A stretch of 64,000 nt of DNA from Myxococcales bacterium. GTDB taxonomy: Bacteria; Myxococcota_A; Polyangia; Haliangiales; Haliangiaceae. Shown one piece after another: positions 37,835 through 53,106 of this stretch (position 1 is its first letter; each line of letters starts with the position of its first letter). The DNA lies in NCBI GenBank assembly GCA_028287135.1, contig JAQBQE010000051.1, forward strand, positions 62,001 to 126,000, given 5' to 3'. The notes beneath the pieces were generated by a model. That model was not told where the DNA came from. It did no database searches and saw nothing but the letters and a program-made list of their open reading frames with translations. A program made the position numbers and the translations under genes.

Positions 37835-39414
37835 ATGTCGTCCGATCGCGCGCGCTGGCTGCTCCTCGCCGTCGCGGCGGTCGCACTGGTCGGGCACTCG
37901 CTCGCGTTCAACTTCGTCACCGACGACGCCTATATCTCGTTCGTGTTCTCGCGGAACTTCGCGGAGCACGGCGAGCTGACCTTCAACCTCGGGGAGCCGG
38001 TCGAGGGCTATACGAGCTTCCTGTGGACCGCCCTGCTCGGGGTCGGGATGCTCGCCGGGATCCCGCCGGAATGGTCCTCACGCGTGCTCGCGACGGTGTG
38101 CGCGGTGCTGACCCTGCTCGTCGTGTTCAAGCTCACCGAGCGCGCCCTCGGCCGCAAGACGCCGTGGGCGGCCGTGCCGGCGCTCCTGCTCGCCGCGTCA
38201 TCGGGGTTCGCGTGCTGGACCTCCGGGGGGCTCGAGACCCAGCTGTTCACGCTCCTCGTCACCCTCGCGATCGATGGCGTCGTCGACGCCGTCCAGCGTC
38301 CCGGCGCGATCCGGAGAGCCGGGCTCGTGCTCGCGTTCGCTGCGATGACCCGCCCCGAAGGCCTGCTCGTCGCCGGCGTGCTCGGCATCGTCCACCTGAC
38401 GACGATCGGCTTCACGGCCCGCGCGTACCGGCGGATGCCGAACATCCGCAACGAGCTCGTCGCGATCGTCCTGTTCCTCGTGCTGTGGGTGCCGTGGTTC
38501 GCGTGGCGCTACTGGTACTACGGCCATGCGTTCCCCAACACGTTCTACGTCAAGGCGAGCGGTCGCTGGATCGACCCGCGGTTCGAGCTCCAGATGTACA
38601 AGCTCGGCGCTCACTACCTCTGGGTCTGGCTGACCCAGACCAAGCTGCTCTATGCGCTGCCGATCGCGGCGCTCGGCCTCGTCGTCGGTCCGCCACGGTC
38701 GCCGCGGTTCGTGCTCGCACTGTCATGCACGCTGATCGCGACGGCATACCTCTGCTACGCCGCGACCGTCGGTGGTGACTTCATGGGCCTCCACCGGTTC
38801 ATCATGCCGGTGTTCGTGCTCGCCGCGATCGCGGTGACGCTCGGGCTCGAGTGGCTCGTCGGGTTCGCGCCGAATCCGCCACGCCTCGGCGCGATCGCTG
38901 CGGCACTTCTCGTCGGCGCGTTCGCCTTCACCCAGGTCGGGCTGACCCGTGCCTCGACGCGGTGGGGCAACTGGAAGCAGGACCGGGGCATCGATACCCC
39001 CGCGTTCCTGATCGTCTACACCGAGGACCGCGCCGCGATCGGTCGCGCGATGGAGCGCTGCTTCGCGCCGGATGACTTCAGCATCGTCGGGGGCGCGGGT
39101 GCGCAGCCGTATTACGGCAGGATGCGCGCGATCGATGTGTTCGGTCTGGTCTCCGAGAGGATCGCCCACGAGGAGCCACGGGTCCGGGCGCGTGCAGGTC
39201 ACACGAAGTTTGGCTCCGACGCCGTGCTCGCCGACTACGATCCGACGTTCGTGTTCTCTTGCTACGAGATCCACGCGAAGCCCGACCAGCCGCGCCTCCC
39301 GTGCGCAGGGTTCTGGCTGGCGCGTGGCTACGAGCAGGTGACGATGCGGATCCCGGGCATGCGTCAGCTGGGCACGTACTACACGTTCCTCGCGAAGAAG
39401 GCGCGCAACTTCCA

Positions 39415-39436
<22 letters not shown>
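37835..39436 (+). CDS. Multi-pass GT-C-like membrane protein (arabinofuranosyltransferase-like)
   Basis: 533 residues. The first loop is DDAYISFVFSRNFAEHGELTF followed by EPVEGYTSFLWT, the pattern of AftB-like and related bacterial GT-C proteins in which DD is the catalytic/metal motif. About ten helices are followed by a C-terminal periplasmic domain of about 150 residues (GGAGAQPYYGRMRAIDVFGL). The ATG at 37835 is preferred; an ATG at 37823 in frame is possible. Divergent from the sulfatase-like gene across 31 bp. Its 3' end overlaps the next gene by 22 bp. The natural sugar is unknown. Confidence 0.75.
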
Positions 39437-41427
<1,991 letters not shown>

Positions 41428-41925
41428 TTACTGCAGGATCGACGGGAGCAGGAGCGAGAGCTCGTCGGTCGACTGCTTCTTCGGTGCCGGCTTCTCCGGC
41501 TTCGCGCTCGGATCCGCCTTGATGCCGACGACGTTCCACGACTGCGAGCACAGCGCCTTGCCGCCCGTCGTGTACTCGCCGACCATCACCAGCGCGAGCA
41601 TGCCCTCGGGCGTGACCTTGCCGGCGACCGAGAACACGCCATCCATGCCGTCCAGCGAGGTCTTGCCCTGCTTGGACTTCGCGCTGAACTTGCCGCCCTT
41701 CGCGACCGAGCCCTGCATCAGCGGCGTCCGCGAGATGTCGACCGTGACGCTGTTGCCCTTGACCTTCACGTCGAGCTTGCCGGCCGGGTACTTCAGAGGC
41801 GACGTGCAGTTCGTCGAGACCTCCTCGTACTTCACGTCGTAGCTACCCGCGACGTCCGCCCAGGCGGACGACGTCATCAGCACGAGGGTGAGACCCAGGA
41901 CTGAGGCGAGGTTGGTGGTGCTCAT
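41428..41925 (-). CDS. Exported protein of unknown function
   Basis: 165 residues with a signal peptide (LGLTLVLMTSSAWAD) and a mature beta-rich part: VAGSYDVKYEEVSTNCTSPLK, VKGNSVTVDIS and GMLALVMVGEY. It has two Cys and a Lys/Pro-rich tail (AKPEKPAPKKQ). The pattern suggests a small lipocalin-like or similar beta-barrel, but no family can be assigned. It lies between the glycosylation cluster and the S41 protease gene and shares the protease's strand, with a 110-bp gap in which I see no clear promoter. Confidence 0.65.
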   Translation of the reverse strand: MSTTNLASVLGLTLVLMTSSAWADVAGSYDVKYEEVSTNCTSPLKYPAGKLDVKVKGNSVTVDISRTPLMQGSVAKGGKFSAKSKQGKTSLDGMDGVFSVAGKVTPEGMLALVMVGEYTTGGKALCSQSWNVVGIKADPSAKPEKPAPKKQSTDELSLLLPSILQ

Positions 41926-42035
41926 GGTCACGGATCTCAGACGCCACCCAGGGCGCGCGGATTCATTCCGTATTCTGCCAGAGCTGCGGGCAGTTGTACG
42001 GAGTTCCGATGTAGGTGCGACGCCCCTGCGCCGCG

Positions 42036-45074
<3,039 letters not shown>

Positions 45075-45080
45075 CCGCCG

Positions 45081-45109
45081 ATTATAGGGCGCAATGCGTA
45101 ACGTGCCAG
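45081..45109 (-). promoter_or_regulatory. Near-consensus promoter, predicted leaderless
   Basis: On the minus strand CTGGCA (45104-45109), a 17-bp spacer and a perfect TATAAT (45081-45086). Only 6 nt separate TATAAT from the ATG at 45074, so transcription should begin at or very near the A of the ATG. There is no room for a Shine-Dalgarno. Confidence 0.6.
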
Positions 45110-45169
45110 GACGATGAGCACTGCGACGCTGCGACGCGGAGTGGTCGCATGTAGTATGGTCATCTCGCG

Positions 45170-46286
<1,117 letters not shown>

Positions 46287-46294
<8 letters not shown>

Positions 46295-47201
46295 GCCAAA
46301 CGCGCCAAACGCGCCGCGCGGCACGCTCTACGTGGTCGGGACGCCGATCGGCAACCTCGAGGACCTGTCGCTGCGCGCCGCGCGGATCCTCCGCGAGGCC
46401 GACGTGATCGCCGCCGAGGACACGCGGTCCGCGAAGTTCCTCCTCTCGCACGCCGATGCGATGGGGCAGGGTAACACCCACCGCCGGATCGTCTCGCTGT
46501 TCGAGGGCAACGAAGCCGAGCGCTCGCAGGAGCTCGTCGTCGCGCTCGAGGCCGGGCTCCGGGTCGCCGTGATCAGCGAGGCAGGCATGCCCGGCGTCTC
46601 CGATCCGGGTGCGCGCGCGGTGGCCGCCGCGGTGACGTCGGGTGCGAGAATCGAGGTGATCCCCGGACCGTCGGCGTGCCTCGCAGCGCTCGTGGGCTCC
46701 GGCCTGCCGTCGGACCGGTTCACGTTCCTCGGGTTTCCGCCGCGCGAGACGGGCGCGCGCCAGGCGCTGTTCGGCACGCTACGCAATGAAGTCGGAACGA
46801 TGATCTTCTACGAGGCCCCCGATCGCGTCGGGCCGACGCTCGCCGATCTCGCGGCCGCGCTCGGCGATGACCGGCGCGCGAGCCTGGGCCGGGAGCTGAC
46901 GAAGCTCCACGAGGAGCACGTCCGCGGCACGCTCCGCGAGCTCGCACAGCGCTACGCGACCACGCCGCCGCGCGGCGAGTGCACGCTCGTCGTCGAGGGC
47001 GGCTCGGTCCACCGGCCCGATGTCGACGTCGAGGCCGAGCTCCGTCGCCTGCTCGCCGAGGGGCTGGGGCCGCGCGATGCGGCAGCCCGCCTCGTCGTGG
47101 TCACCGGCAAGCCGCGCCGCCAGCTCTATCAGCTCGCGCTGTCGCTGACCCGCACGCGCGATGCCGAGCCCGAGGACCCCGAGGAGCCCGAGAAGTCATG
47201 A
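46287..47201 (+). CDS. rsmI: 16S rRNA (cytidine(1402)-2'-O)-methyltransferase RsmI
   Basis: 304 residues from a GTG that overlaps the sigma factor gene by 8 bp. It 2'-O-methylates C1402 of 16S rRNA. Family motifs are [68 protein letters not shown] (tetrapyrrole-methylase fold), FYEAPDRV and REL(T)KLHEE. The C-terminus has the usual helical extension plus an acidic tail ([11 protein letters not shown]). The stop overlaps the next ATG (ATGA). Confidence 0.93.
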
Positions 47202-48520
47202 TCGACGCGATCCGGTTCGACGGCGACCTGCCGCGACTCGGCGTCCACCGGCGCATCCTGCCGTGCGGGCTCGAGGTGATCGTTCACCCCGACCCGTCGG
47301 TACCGCAGATCTGCACGAGCGTCTGGTATCGCGTCGGCAGCTCCGACGAGCGACCCGATCGCACCGGCTTCGCGCACCTGTTCGAGCACCTGTTCAAGGC
47401 GTCGCCCGCGCGGCTCGGTGGCTATCACCACTACGATGTCCTGAAGCGCGCGGGCTCGAGCGAGGCCAACGCATCGACCAGCGCCGATCGCACCGCGTAT
47501 CACGAGGTCCTGCCCTCGCATCAGCTCGAGCTCGCGCTCTGGCTCGAGAGCGATCGCATGGGCTACTTCGCGCCTGGCTTCGACGTCGAGCGATTGATCA
47601 CGCAGCAAGCCGTGGTTCGTGCGGAGCGCCGCCAGCGCTACGAGAACGTGCCGTACGGCGCCGAGCGCTTCGCCGTCGGGCTCGCGCTGTATCCAGAGCA
47701 TCACCCGCTGCGTCACCTGACGATCGGCCGTCACGACGACATCCAGGCCGCGACGTTCGACGATGTGATCGCGTTCTATCGGACCTGGTACGTGCCGGCG
47801 AATGCGACGCTCGTGATCGCGGGCGATGTCCCCGACGATGTCGACGCGCTGGTCGACAAGTACTTCGGGACGTTCCCTCGCTCGACCCGACCGATCCGGC
47901 CCGCGATCGTCGTGCCGCCGCCAGCGCCGGTGCGCACGCAGATCGTCGATCCGTTCGCGGCATTGCGCCGGATCCATCGCGCGTGGCTCGGCCCCGTCGC
48001 AAATCATCCGCAGGAGGCCGAGCTCGACGTGCTGACCGCCGCGTGGTCGAGCGTCGGCACCGGGGCACTGTGGCGTCGCCTGGTCTACGACGCACCGCTC
48101 GCGCAGCGCGTCTCGGCGTGGACCGTGAACGGTCGCCTCGGCGGCGAGACCCACGTCGTCGTCGATCTGCGCACCGGAGCGGATCCCGAGGCCGTGCGGG
48201 CGATCCTCGACGAGGAGTGCGCGCGTGGTGTCACGCCGCTCGCGATCGAGCGCGCCGTCACGCGACGCGAAGCCTCGACGATCTGGGGCCTGACCAGCCT
48301 GACCCGCCGCGTCAGCTTGCTCCAGCGCGGCATGCTGTACGGCGAGGAGCCCGATCAGCTCGCCGCCGAGCTCGTGCGCTATCGCGGTGTCACGGCGCCC
48401 GGCATCGAGGCCGCGATCGCAACGTGGCTTCAGCCGTCGCAGATGATCGAGGTCGAGACGGTCCCTGTCCCCAAGGCGGCCACCGCCGTGATCCTCAAGG
48501 ACCCGGCGTCGGCTGCTTGA
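47198..48520 (+). CDS. M16-family zinc peptidase
   Basis: 440 residues from an ATG overlapping the rsmI stop (ATGA). The inverted zinc motif HxxEH is intact: HLFEHLF at about residues 60-64 with the catalytic Glu, and the third ligand is a Glu in [12 protein letters not shown]. The downstream half has the M16 C-terminal-domain segments ([16 protein letters not shown]). There is no signal peptide, so it acts in the cytoplasm or is exported without one. It may degrade peptides or process proteins. Its 3' end overlaps the convergent apbE gene by 26 bp. Confidence 0.88.
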   Translation: MIDAIRFDGDLPRLGVHRRILPCGLEVIVHPDPSVPQICTSVWYRVGSSDERPDRTGFAHLFEHLFKASPARLGGYHHYDVLKRAGSSEANASTSADRTAYHEVLPSHQLELALWLESDRMGYFAPGFDVERLITQQAVVRAERRQRYENVPYGAERFAVGLALYPEHHPLRHLTIGRHDDIQAATFDDVIAFYRTWYVPANATLVIAGDVPDDVDALVDKYFGTFPRSTRPIRPAIVVPPPAPVRTQIVDPFAALRRIHRAWLGPVANHPQEAELDVLTAAWSSVGTGALWRRLVYDAPLAQRVSAWTVNGRLGGETHVVVDLRTGADPEAVRAILDEECARGVTPLAIERAVTRREASTIWGLTSLTRRVSLLQRGMLYGEEPDQLAAELVRYRGVTAPGIEAAIATWLQPSQMIEVETVPVPKAATAVILKDPASAA

Positions 48521-49565
48521 CGATCTTGAGCGTGCTCTCGATCGCCTTCGTCATGTGGATCGTGTTCGCCGCGTCGACCCACACGACCTCGAAGTCCGTC
48601 AGCTTCTCGCGCTTGATCAGCGCAAGTGATTCCTTCCAGCCGAGGATGAACAGCACCTTGCTCCAGGCATCCGCGGTGAACGCATCCTTGGCGCGGATCG
48701 TCACCGACCGCGACGCCTGCGCCGGCTGACCGGTACGTGGATCGAGGATGTGATGGTAGCGCACGCCATCCTTGACGAAGCCACGCTCGTAATCGCCTGA
48801 CGTCGAGAACGAGTGATCGACAACCGGCGCAAGCGCGAACATCGAATCCGGCGCGCCGCGTGGATCGCGGATCCCGACGACCCACGGATCGACGCCCTTG
48901 GTGCCGGCGATGTACATGTCGCCGCCCGCCTGGATCATGAAGCTCACGAAGCCCCGGCGGTGCAGGAGCTCGACGCACTTGTCGACTGCGTAGCCCTTCG
49001 CGATCCCGCCGAGCGTGATCGACATGCCCTTCTTGGCGATGAAGACGGTCCTCTTCTTCCTGTCGAGCTTGAGGTGCTTGTAGCCGATGTTCGCGAGCCG
49101 CTTCTTGACGTCCGCGGGATCCGGCAGCGTGCCGTCCATGTCCTGATCGAACTTCCACAGGCCCTTGAACGCGCCGACGGTGATGTCGAACACGCCGCCG
49201 GACTTCTTCGAGATCTCGACCGCGCGCTCGATCACGGCGAACGTCTCGGCGGAGACGGCGACGGGCTTGATGCCCGCGGCGGTGTTGATCTGCGAGACCT
49301 CCGAGTCCGGGGTCCACGTCGTCATCACCGCGTCGAGCCGCTTCATCTCCTCGAACACGGCCGCGGCGCCCGTGGCGGCCTTGGCCTCGTCGTCGGTCCA
49401 CAGGAACACGCTGATCACCGTGCCCATCGCCTGGCCGGTGTAGACGAACTTCTTGTCGGGATCGGCGCGCCGGCTCGCGGGAGCTTCGGCGGTCGCCACG
49501 GTCGGCCCGATCGCGACTCCGCTCGCCGCGATCGCTGCGGCCGCGATCCACGCCGCGCGGCGCAC
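48495..49565 (-). CDS. apbE: FAD:protein FMN transferase ApbE
   Basis: 356 residues from the GTG at 49565. It has a signal-like N-terminus (WIAAAAIAASGVAIGPTVATAEA), then family motifs FVYTGQAMGTVISVFLW, LDAVMTTWTPDSEVSQIN, SITLGGIAKGYAVDK, and SFSTSGDYERGF with HHILDPRTGQPA, which bind FAD and Mg. It covalently attaches FMN to threonines of exported respiratory flavoproteins such as NqrB/C or RnfD/G. No such partner gene is in the window. Its start touches the end of the next upstream gene by 1 bp. Overlaps the M16 gene at its end by 26 bp. Confidence 0.92.
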   Translation of the reverse strand: MRRAAWIAAAAIAASGVAIGPTVATAEAPASRRADPDKKFVYTGQAMGTVISVFLWTDDEAKAATGAAAVFEEMKRLDAVMTTWTPDSEVSQINTAAGIKPVAVSAETFAVIERAVEISKKSGGVFDITVGAFKGLWKFDQDMDGTLPDPADVKKRLANIGYKHLKLDRKKRTVFIAKKGMSITLGGIAKGYAVDKCVELLHRRGFVSFMIQAGGDMYIAGTKGVDPWVVGIRDPRGAPDSMFALAPVVDHSFSTSGDYERGFVKDGVRYHHILDPRTGQPAQASRSVTIRAKDAFTADAWSKVLFILGWKESLALIKREKLTDFEVVWVDAANTIHMTKAIESTLKIVKQPTPGP

Positions 49566-49843
49566 TATGCGACCCAGGAGACGATGCGCAGCACGATCAG
49601 GACTGCGCCGACCGCGAGCGAGACGACGACGGCGGCGACGCTCATCGCGAGCGTGCCCTGCGTCTCCTGCTGGATCCCCTTCCACATGCCGAAGCACGCG
49701 GGACCCGCACCTGATGCCGCGATGATGCCGCCGGCGATCGAGCCGTGCGTGATGCCCTGTGCCGCCGCGATCGCGATCCCGATCGCGACCAGCACGAACG
49801 CGATGATCGCGGGTGTCTTGCTGTCAGGCACCGGATTCCCCAT
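49565..49843 (-). CDS. Small polytopic membrane protein, unknown function
   Basis: 92 residues with three hydrophobic segments (AIIAFVLVAIGIAIAAAQG, GGIIAASGAGPACFGMWKG, and AAVVVSLAVGAVLIVLRIV). No family is recognised. The ATG has TAGCTT on the minus strand 6 nt upstream, another leaderless-type start. The gene touches apbE by 1 bp and may act with it in the envelope, which is only an inference from order. Confidence 0.6.
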   Translation of the reverse strand: MGNPVPDSKTPAIIAFVLVAIGIAIAAAQGITHGSIAGGIIAASGAGPACFGMWKGIQQETQGTLAMSVAAVVVSLAVGAVLIVLRIVSWVA

Positions 49844-49862
49844 GCCCGAAAGCTAGCACGCG

Positions 49863-50117
49863 TCAGCTTTCCGAATACATCCGGATCTGTTCGCGCATGA
49901 CGTCATCCGTCAAGGCGGTCTGAACCGGCTCGAGCAGGCAATCCGCGAGGACGAGCATCATGTCCTCGACCTTCTTCTCGGCGACCAGCTTCGCGAGCAG
50001 CTGCTTGACGTCCCGGCTGTCATCCCCTGCGAGAAGCTCTCGCACCTTCCCCACCGTCAGATCACCCTGGAAGTCGATCATGATGTGTTGTCGGAGGTAC
50101 TCGATGAGGCGATTCAC
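49863..50117 (-). CDS. Small helical protein of unknown function
   Basis: 84 residues from a GTG: LIEYLRQHIMIDFQGDLTVG, then SRDVKQLLAKLVAEKKVEDMM and a helical C-terminus. It is soluble, mostly helical and acidic, without Cys pairs or signal. A -10-like TAACTA lies 6 nt upstream of the GTG. It is 19 bp upstream of the small membrane-protein gene on the same strand. I recognise no domain. Confidence 0.6.
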   Translation of the reverse strand: MNRLIEYLRQHIMIDFQGDLTVGKVRELLAGDDSRDVKQLLAKLVAEKKVEDMMLVLADCLLEPVQTALTDDVMREQIRMYSES

Positions 50118-50215
50118 GGCACGTAGTTAGCGCAGCCCTCGAGCCGGATCAAGACAACGACCCGCGCTTGTCGTCGGCCCTTGCACCTCCTCACGAGTTG
50201 CCCGACGATTGCCCC

Positions 50216-51979
50216 ATGCCGCGCGTGCTGCTGACCGGGTTTGCCTCGGTGCCCGGCCCTCGGCGGTCCGGTGTCCAGCTCCGCCACGTCATCCGCTCGC
50301 TGACGCCGCTGCACACGGTCGACCTGCTCGTCGTGCGTGAGGGTGAACAGGCGTACGTCGAACGGCAGGGCGCGGTCCGCGTGCTGCGCGTGCCCACGCA
50401 GGAGGCCGATCTCCGATCGCAGATCCAGGCCTTCCAGCGCGCGCTCAAGCGCCAGCTCGATGGTGCCGACTACGACGTCGTGCACTGCCGCGACAGCTGG
50501 AGCGGGATCCCGGTGCTCGAGGCGCGCGCGCGACTCGGCTACGCGGTGGTCTACGACCTGACGCGCTCGCCGCTCGGCGAGACCACGTTCGACGCGGATC
50601 TCGACGCGCAGTACGGGCGCGATGAAGAGGCGTGCATCCTCGCGGCGGACCTCGTGCTCGCGCCGACCCCCGCCGCGGTCAAGGCGCTGCAGGGCCGGGG
50701 CAGACCGGAGCGCGTCATGCTGTCGCCTCCCGGGGTCGACGTCGATCGGTTCGACTGGGACGACCTCCCGCGCTCCGGCCCGCCGCGGATCCTCTACGTC
50801 GGTTCGATCGATCCGGGACGCGGCGTGCGCGTGCTCGTGCGTGCGATGGCGTCGATCGTTCGCGAGGTCGATGCGCGCCTCGTGCTCGCGGGCTCGATGG
50901 CCCCGAAGTACGATCAGGCGCTGCGCGACGGGATCCGCGAGCTCGGCCTCCAGGACAAGATCGACGTGCTCGGGCCGGTCGATCACGACCAGCTGCCGAC
51001 GCTGCTCGCGACGGCCACGGTGTGCGTCGTTCCTGCCGCCTCGGACCTGACGCCGAATCCGACGGTCGTGTATCCGACCAAGCTCCTCGAGTACATGGCG
51101 TGCCGGTGCGCGATCGTCGCGCCGCGCCGCGACACGGTCGCGCAGGTCGTCGAGCACAACCGCGAGGCCCTGCTGTTCGAGCCCGGCGACGCCGTCGATC
51201 TCGCGCGTCAGGTGCTCCGGCTGCTCGGCGAGCCCGCACTGCGCGACCACCTCGCACAGAACGCCTACGAACGCGTGCGCAAGGACTTCACCGCGAGCGC
51301 AGCGCGCCGTCACCTGCGAGCCGCGTACAATATCCTCTCCGAGCGGTTCGCGGACCGGCTGTCCGAGGAATCGCCCGACGAATCGCCGAAGATCGAGATC
51401 CTCGCCGACGATGACTTCGAGCCGACGGTGTTCGAGGAGGCGCCGGCGCCACCCGCCGTGGATACCGCGCTCAACAAGCTGAACCCTCTCGACGAGGCGC
51501 TGTCGTCGCTCGACGACGGCAACGGCAGTGCGAGCGGCGAGTCGGTCGCGGCGCCACCACCGCCCCGCGAAGCCGACCAGACGATGGAGCGCGCACCCGT
51601 CAGGCCCTCCGCGCCCAAGCTGGGTCCGTGGTCCGCCTCGACGCCTGCGACGGGATCGGGCCAGCCCCCTCGGCCCGACGAGTGGATCGTCACCAGCGTG
51701 GCGCAGGCCGTTCGTGGCAGTGATCCGGATGATGACGACGAGGCCAGTCGCGAGATCTCGAACGGGGACGACGGCACGCCGATCGAGGGCGTGAGCGCCG
51801 TCGCGCCGCCGCTCGGCGGGATGTCCGAGGGCAACTTCGTCGCGGGCGAGATCGACGTGCCGACGCCGCCGCCCGAGCGCGAGCTGATCGACTTCACGGC
51901 CGCGAGCTCGCTCCTCGGTCAGCCCGAGCCGCCGGATCCCGACACCGGCTCACGAACGCCGCCGCTCGAGCGCCGCTGA
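50216..51979 (+). CDS. GT4 glycosyltransferase with disordered C-terminal extension
   Basis: 587 residues. The ATG at 50216 precedes the Rossmann strand PRVLLTGFASVPGPRRSGVQ. The GT-B/GT4 fold (residues 1-385) has YDVVHCRDSWSG, ILYVGSIDPGRGVRVLVRAM, GPVDHDQLPTLLATA and the donor-site EX7E-like region PNPTVVYPTKLLEYMACRCAIVAP. Family members are about 380-400 residues, so the last 200 are extra: Asp/Glu-, Pro- and Ser-rich with low complexity and several short acidic clusters. This tail is likely disordered and may bind partners. The acceptor is unknown. Confidence 0.85.
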   Translation: MPRVLLTGFASVPGPRRSGVQLRHVIRSLTPLHTVDLLVVREGEQAYVERQGAVRVLRVPTQEADLRSQIQAFQRALKRQLDGADYDVVHCRDSWSGIPVLEARARLGYAVVYDLTRSPLGETTFDADLDAQYGRDEEACILAADLVLAPTPAAVKALQGRGRPERVMLSPPGVDVDRFDWDDLPRSGPPRILYVGSIDPGRGVRVLVRAMASIVREVDARLVLAGSMAPKYDQALRDGIRELGLQDKIDVLGPVDHDQLPTLLATATVCVVPAASDLTPNPTVVYPTKLLEYMACRCAIVAPRRDTVAQVVEHNREALLFEPGDAVDLARQVLRLLGEPALRDHLAQNAYERVRKDFTASAARRHLRAAYNILSERFADRLSEESPDESPKIEILADDDFEPTVFEEAPAPPAVDTALNKLNPLDEALSSLDDGNGSASGESVAAPPPPREADQTMERAPVRPSAPKLGPWSASTPATGSGQPPRPDEWIVTSVAQAVRGSDPDDDDEASREISNGDDGTPIEGVSAVAPPLGGMSEGNFVAGEIDVPTPPPERELIDFTAASSLLGQPEPPDPDTGSRTPPLERR

Positions 51980-51983
51980 TCCG

Positions 51984-52005
51984 AAATGGGGTCAGGCCAC
52001 CATTT
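51984..52005. repeat. REP-like short palindrome
   Basis: AAATGG and CCATTT arms flank a 10-bp loop that contains GGTCAGGCC, giving a stable hairpin. It begins 5 bp after the stop codon of the glycosyltransferase gene. The sequence resembles the REP palindromes found near REP-associated tyrosine transposases; no transposase is adjacent. It could also act as a terminator hairpin without a T-run. Confidence 0.5.
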
Positions 52006-52026
52006 CTGCACATGGCACCGGGCTGC

Positions 52027-52106
52027 GCTCCGCGAAGAGCCGGGTCTCTGATCTGGGCACCCGCCCCAGCGCGGAGCCACTCGATTCGATCTTGCACGTG
52101 CACGTG
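52027..52106. repeat. Inverted repeat and partial CACGTG-rich repeat
   Basis: GCTCCGCG (52027-52034) and CGCGGAGC (52070-52077) form a stem with a 35-bp loop. The following TGCACGTGCACGTG at 52093-52106 equals the 14-bp core of the 40-bp inverted repeats at 2741-2780 and 2989-3028. So the 168-bp gap 51980-52147 is built from pieces of at least two repeat families. No gene is seen in it. Confidence 0.5.
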
Positions 52107-52147
52107 ACACCTGGACGCGGACGAGGAGGGGAACCCCTCGTGTTACC

Positions 52148-52714
52148 GTGCGCGGCAGGAGCTGCCCCATTCCGGTCGTCGCCCTAGTGAATCTGCTGTT
52201 CGGGATCGGGTTCGCGCTGCTCGCTCGCGAGCGGATCCGTGCCGATGGCCCGTTCGCCGCGCCGGCCTTCCACCTCGTCGTGCTCCACGCCGGCGCCGTC
52301 GTCGCCCCGGTCGCGCTCTACTTCTATGCCGTGCACCCCGCCTGGAGCTGGATGTACTGGCTCGACCCCCGCAAGCTCTCCGGCATCGCCGTCCTGCCCT
52401 TGATGGTCGGCCATGCCGGGCTGGTGATCGGCGGCTGGTATGTCGCGGCGCTGATGCTGCGCCGTGGCCACCTCAACACGGTCCTCTACAGCGGTGGGGC
52501 GATCAGCCTGACGCTGCTCGTCCTCGTCGTCTCGGGCAGCCGCCGGCTGTCGACCGCCGCGGACTACCTCGGCTGGCAGGCCAAGCGCGGGGTCTCCCTG
52601 TTCAACGTCCAGCTCGGCTGGGCCTTCGTCGTCTCCCTGCTCGCGCTGTTCGGATCGGCGATCTACATCGCGATCGAGCTGGGGCGCGATGGCCGCCGCG
52701 TGCGGTCACGGTGA
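52148..52714 (+). CDS. Multi-pass membrane protein of unknown function
   Basis: 188 residues with about five hydrophobic helices: VVALVNLLFGIGFALLA, FHLVVLHAGAVVAPVALYFY, IAVLPLMVGHAGLVIGGWYV, GAISLTLLVLVVSG and VQLGWAFVVSLLALFGSAIY. No family can be assigned. The GTG at 52148 is used, but a GTG at 52187 (residue 14) is an equally good start. It is the first gene after the repeat block and precedes a lipoprotein/OmpA pair on the same strand. Confidence 0.6.
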   Translation: MRGRSCPIPVVALVNLLFGIGFALLARERIRADGPFAAPAFHLVVLHAGAVVAPVALYFYAVHPAWSWMYWLDPRKLSGIAVLPLMVGHAGLVIGGWYVAALMLRRGHLNTVLYSGGAISLTLLVLVVSGSRRLSTAADYLGWQAKRGVSLFNVQLGWAFVVSLLALFGSAIYIAIELGRDGRRVRSR

Positions 52715-52731
52715 TAAGGTAGAGCCTGTCG

Positions 52732-53106
52732 ATGGGTCGGATGCTCGCACTCGCGCTGATCGTGGTGGCTACCACCGCTTGCGGTCCCATTGCGTATGTC
52801 AACGAAGTCACGCGCCGCGCGGCGACGGCCGTCGATGCCGCGCACGACGCGCAGGCGGACAAGTACGCGCCCTACTACTGGACGCGCGCGACGCAGTATC
52901 TCCACCAGGCGCGGGTCAAGGCAGCCGCCGCGGACTTCGAGGGAGCCAACCGGTTCGGCCGGCTCGCGACCGAGGCCGCCGAGAAGGCGGTGGTCGAGGC
53001 CGTGGTCGCCGAGAAGGATCCCTCCAGGCGCCCACTCGAACGCCCGAAGGCAAAGGGCATCGCGCCGGCCAAGGGCGAGATCGCCCCGGCGAAGGACGAG
53101 CCATGA
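52732..53106 (+). CDS. DUF4398 lipoprotein
   Basis: 124 residues. Lipoprotein-type signal (LALALIVVATTACG) followed by a helical DUF4398 domain (NEVTRRAATAVDAAHDAQ, YAPYYWTRATQYLHQA) and a Lys/Pro/Ala tail. DUF4398 proteins are often paired with OmpA-type proteins and are thought to bind peptidoglycan or outer-membrane partners. GGTAGAGC lies 6 nt before the ATG. The stop overlaps the OmpA gene start (ATGA). Confidence 0.82.
   Translation: MGRMLALALIVVATTACGPIAYVNEVTRRAATAVDAAHDAQADKYAPYYWTRATQYLHQARVKAAAADFEGANRFGRLATEAAEKAVVEAVVAEKDPSRRPLERPKAKGIAPAKGEIAPAKDEP

Noticed and set aside
45152..45157. Promoter for the sigma factor gene (TAGTAT)
   Set aside because: The hexamer is plausible, but the -35 match is poor and the spacing to the ATG is longer than at the clear leaderless genes, so it is mentioned only in the gene entry.
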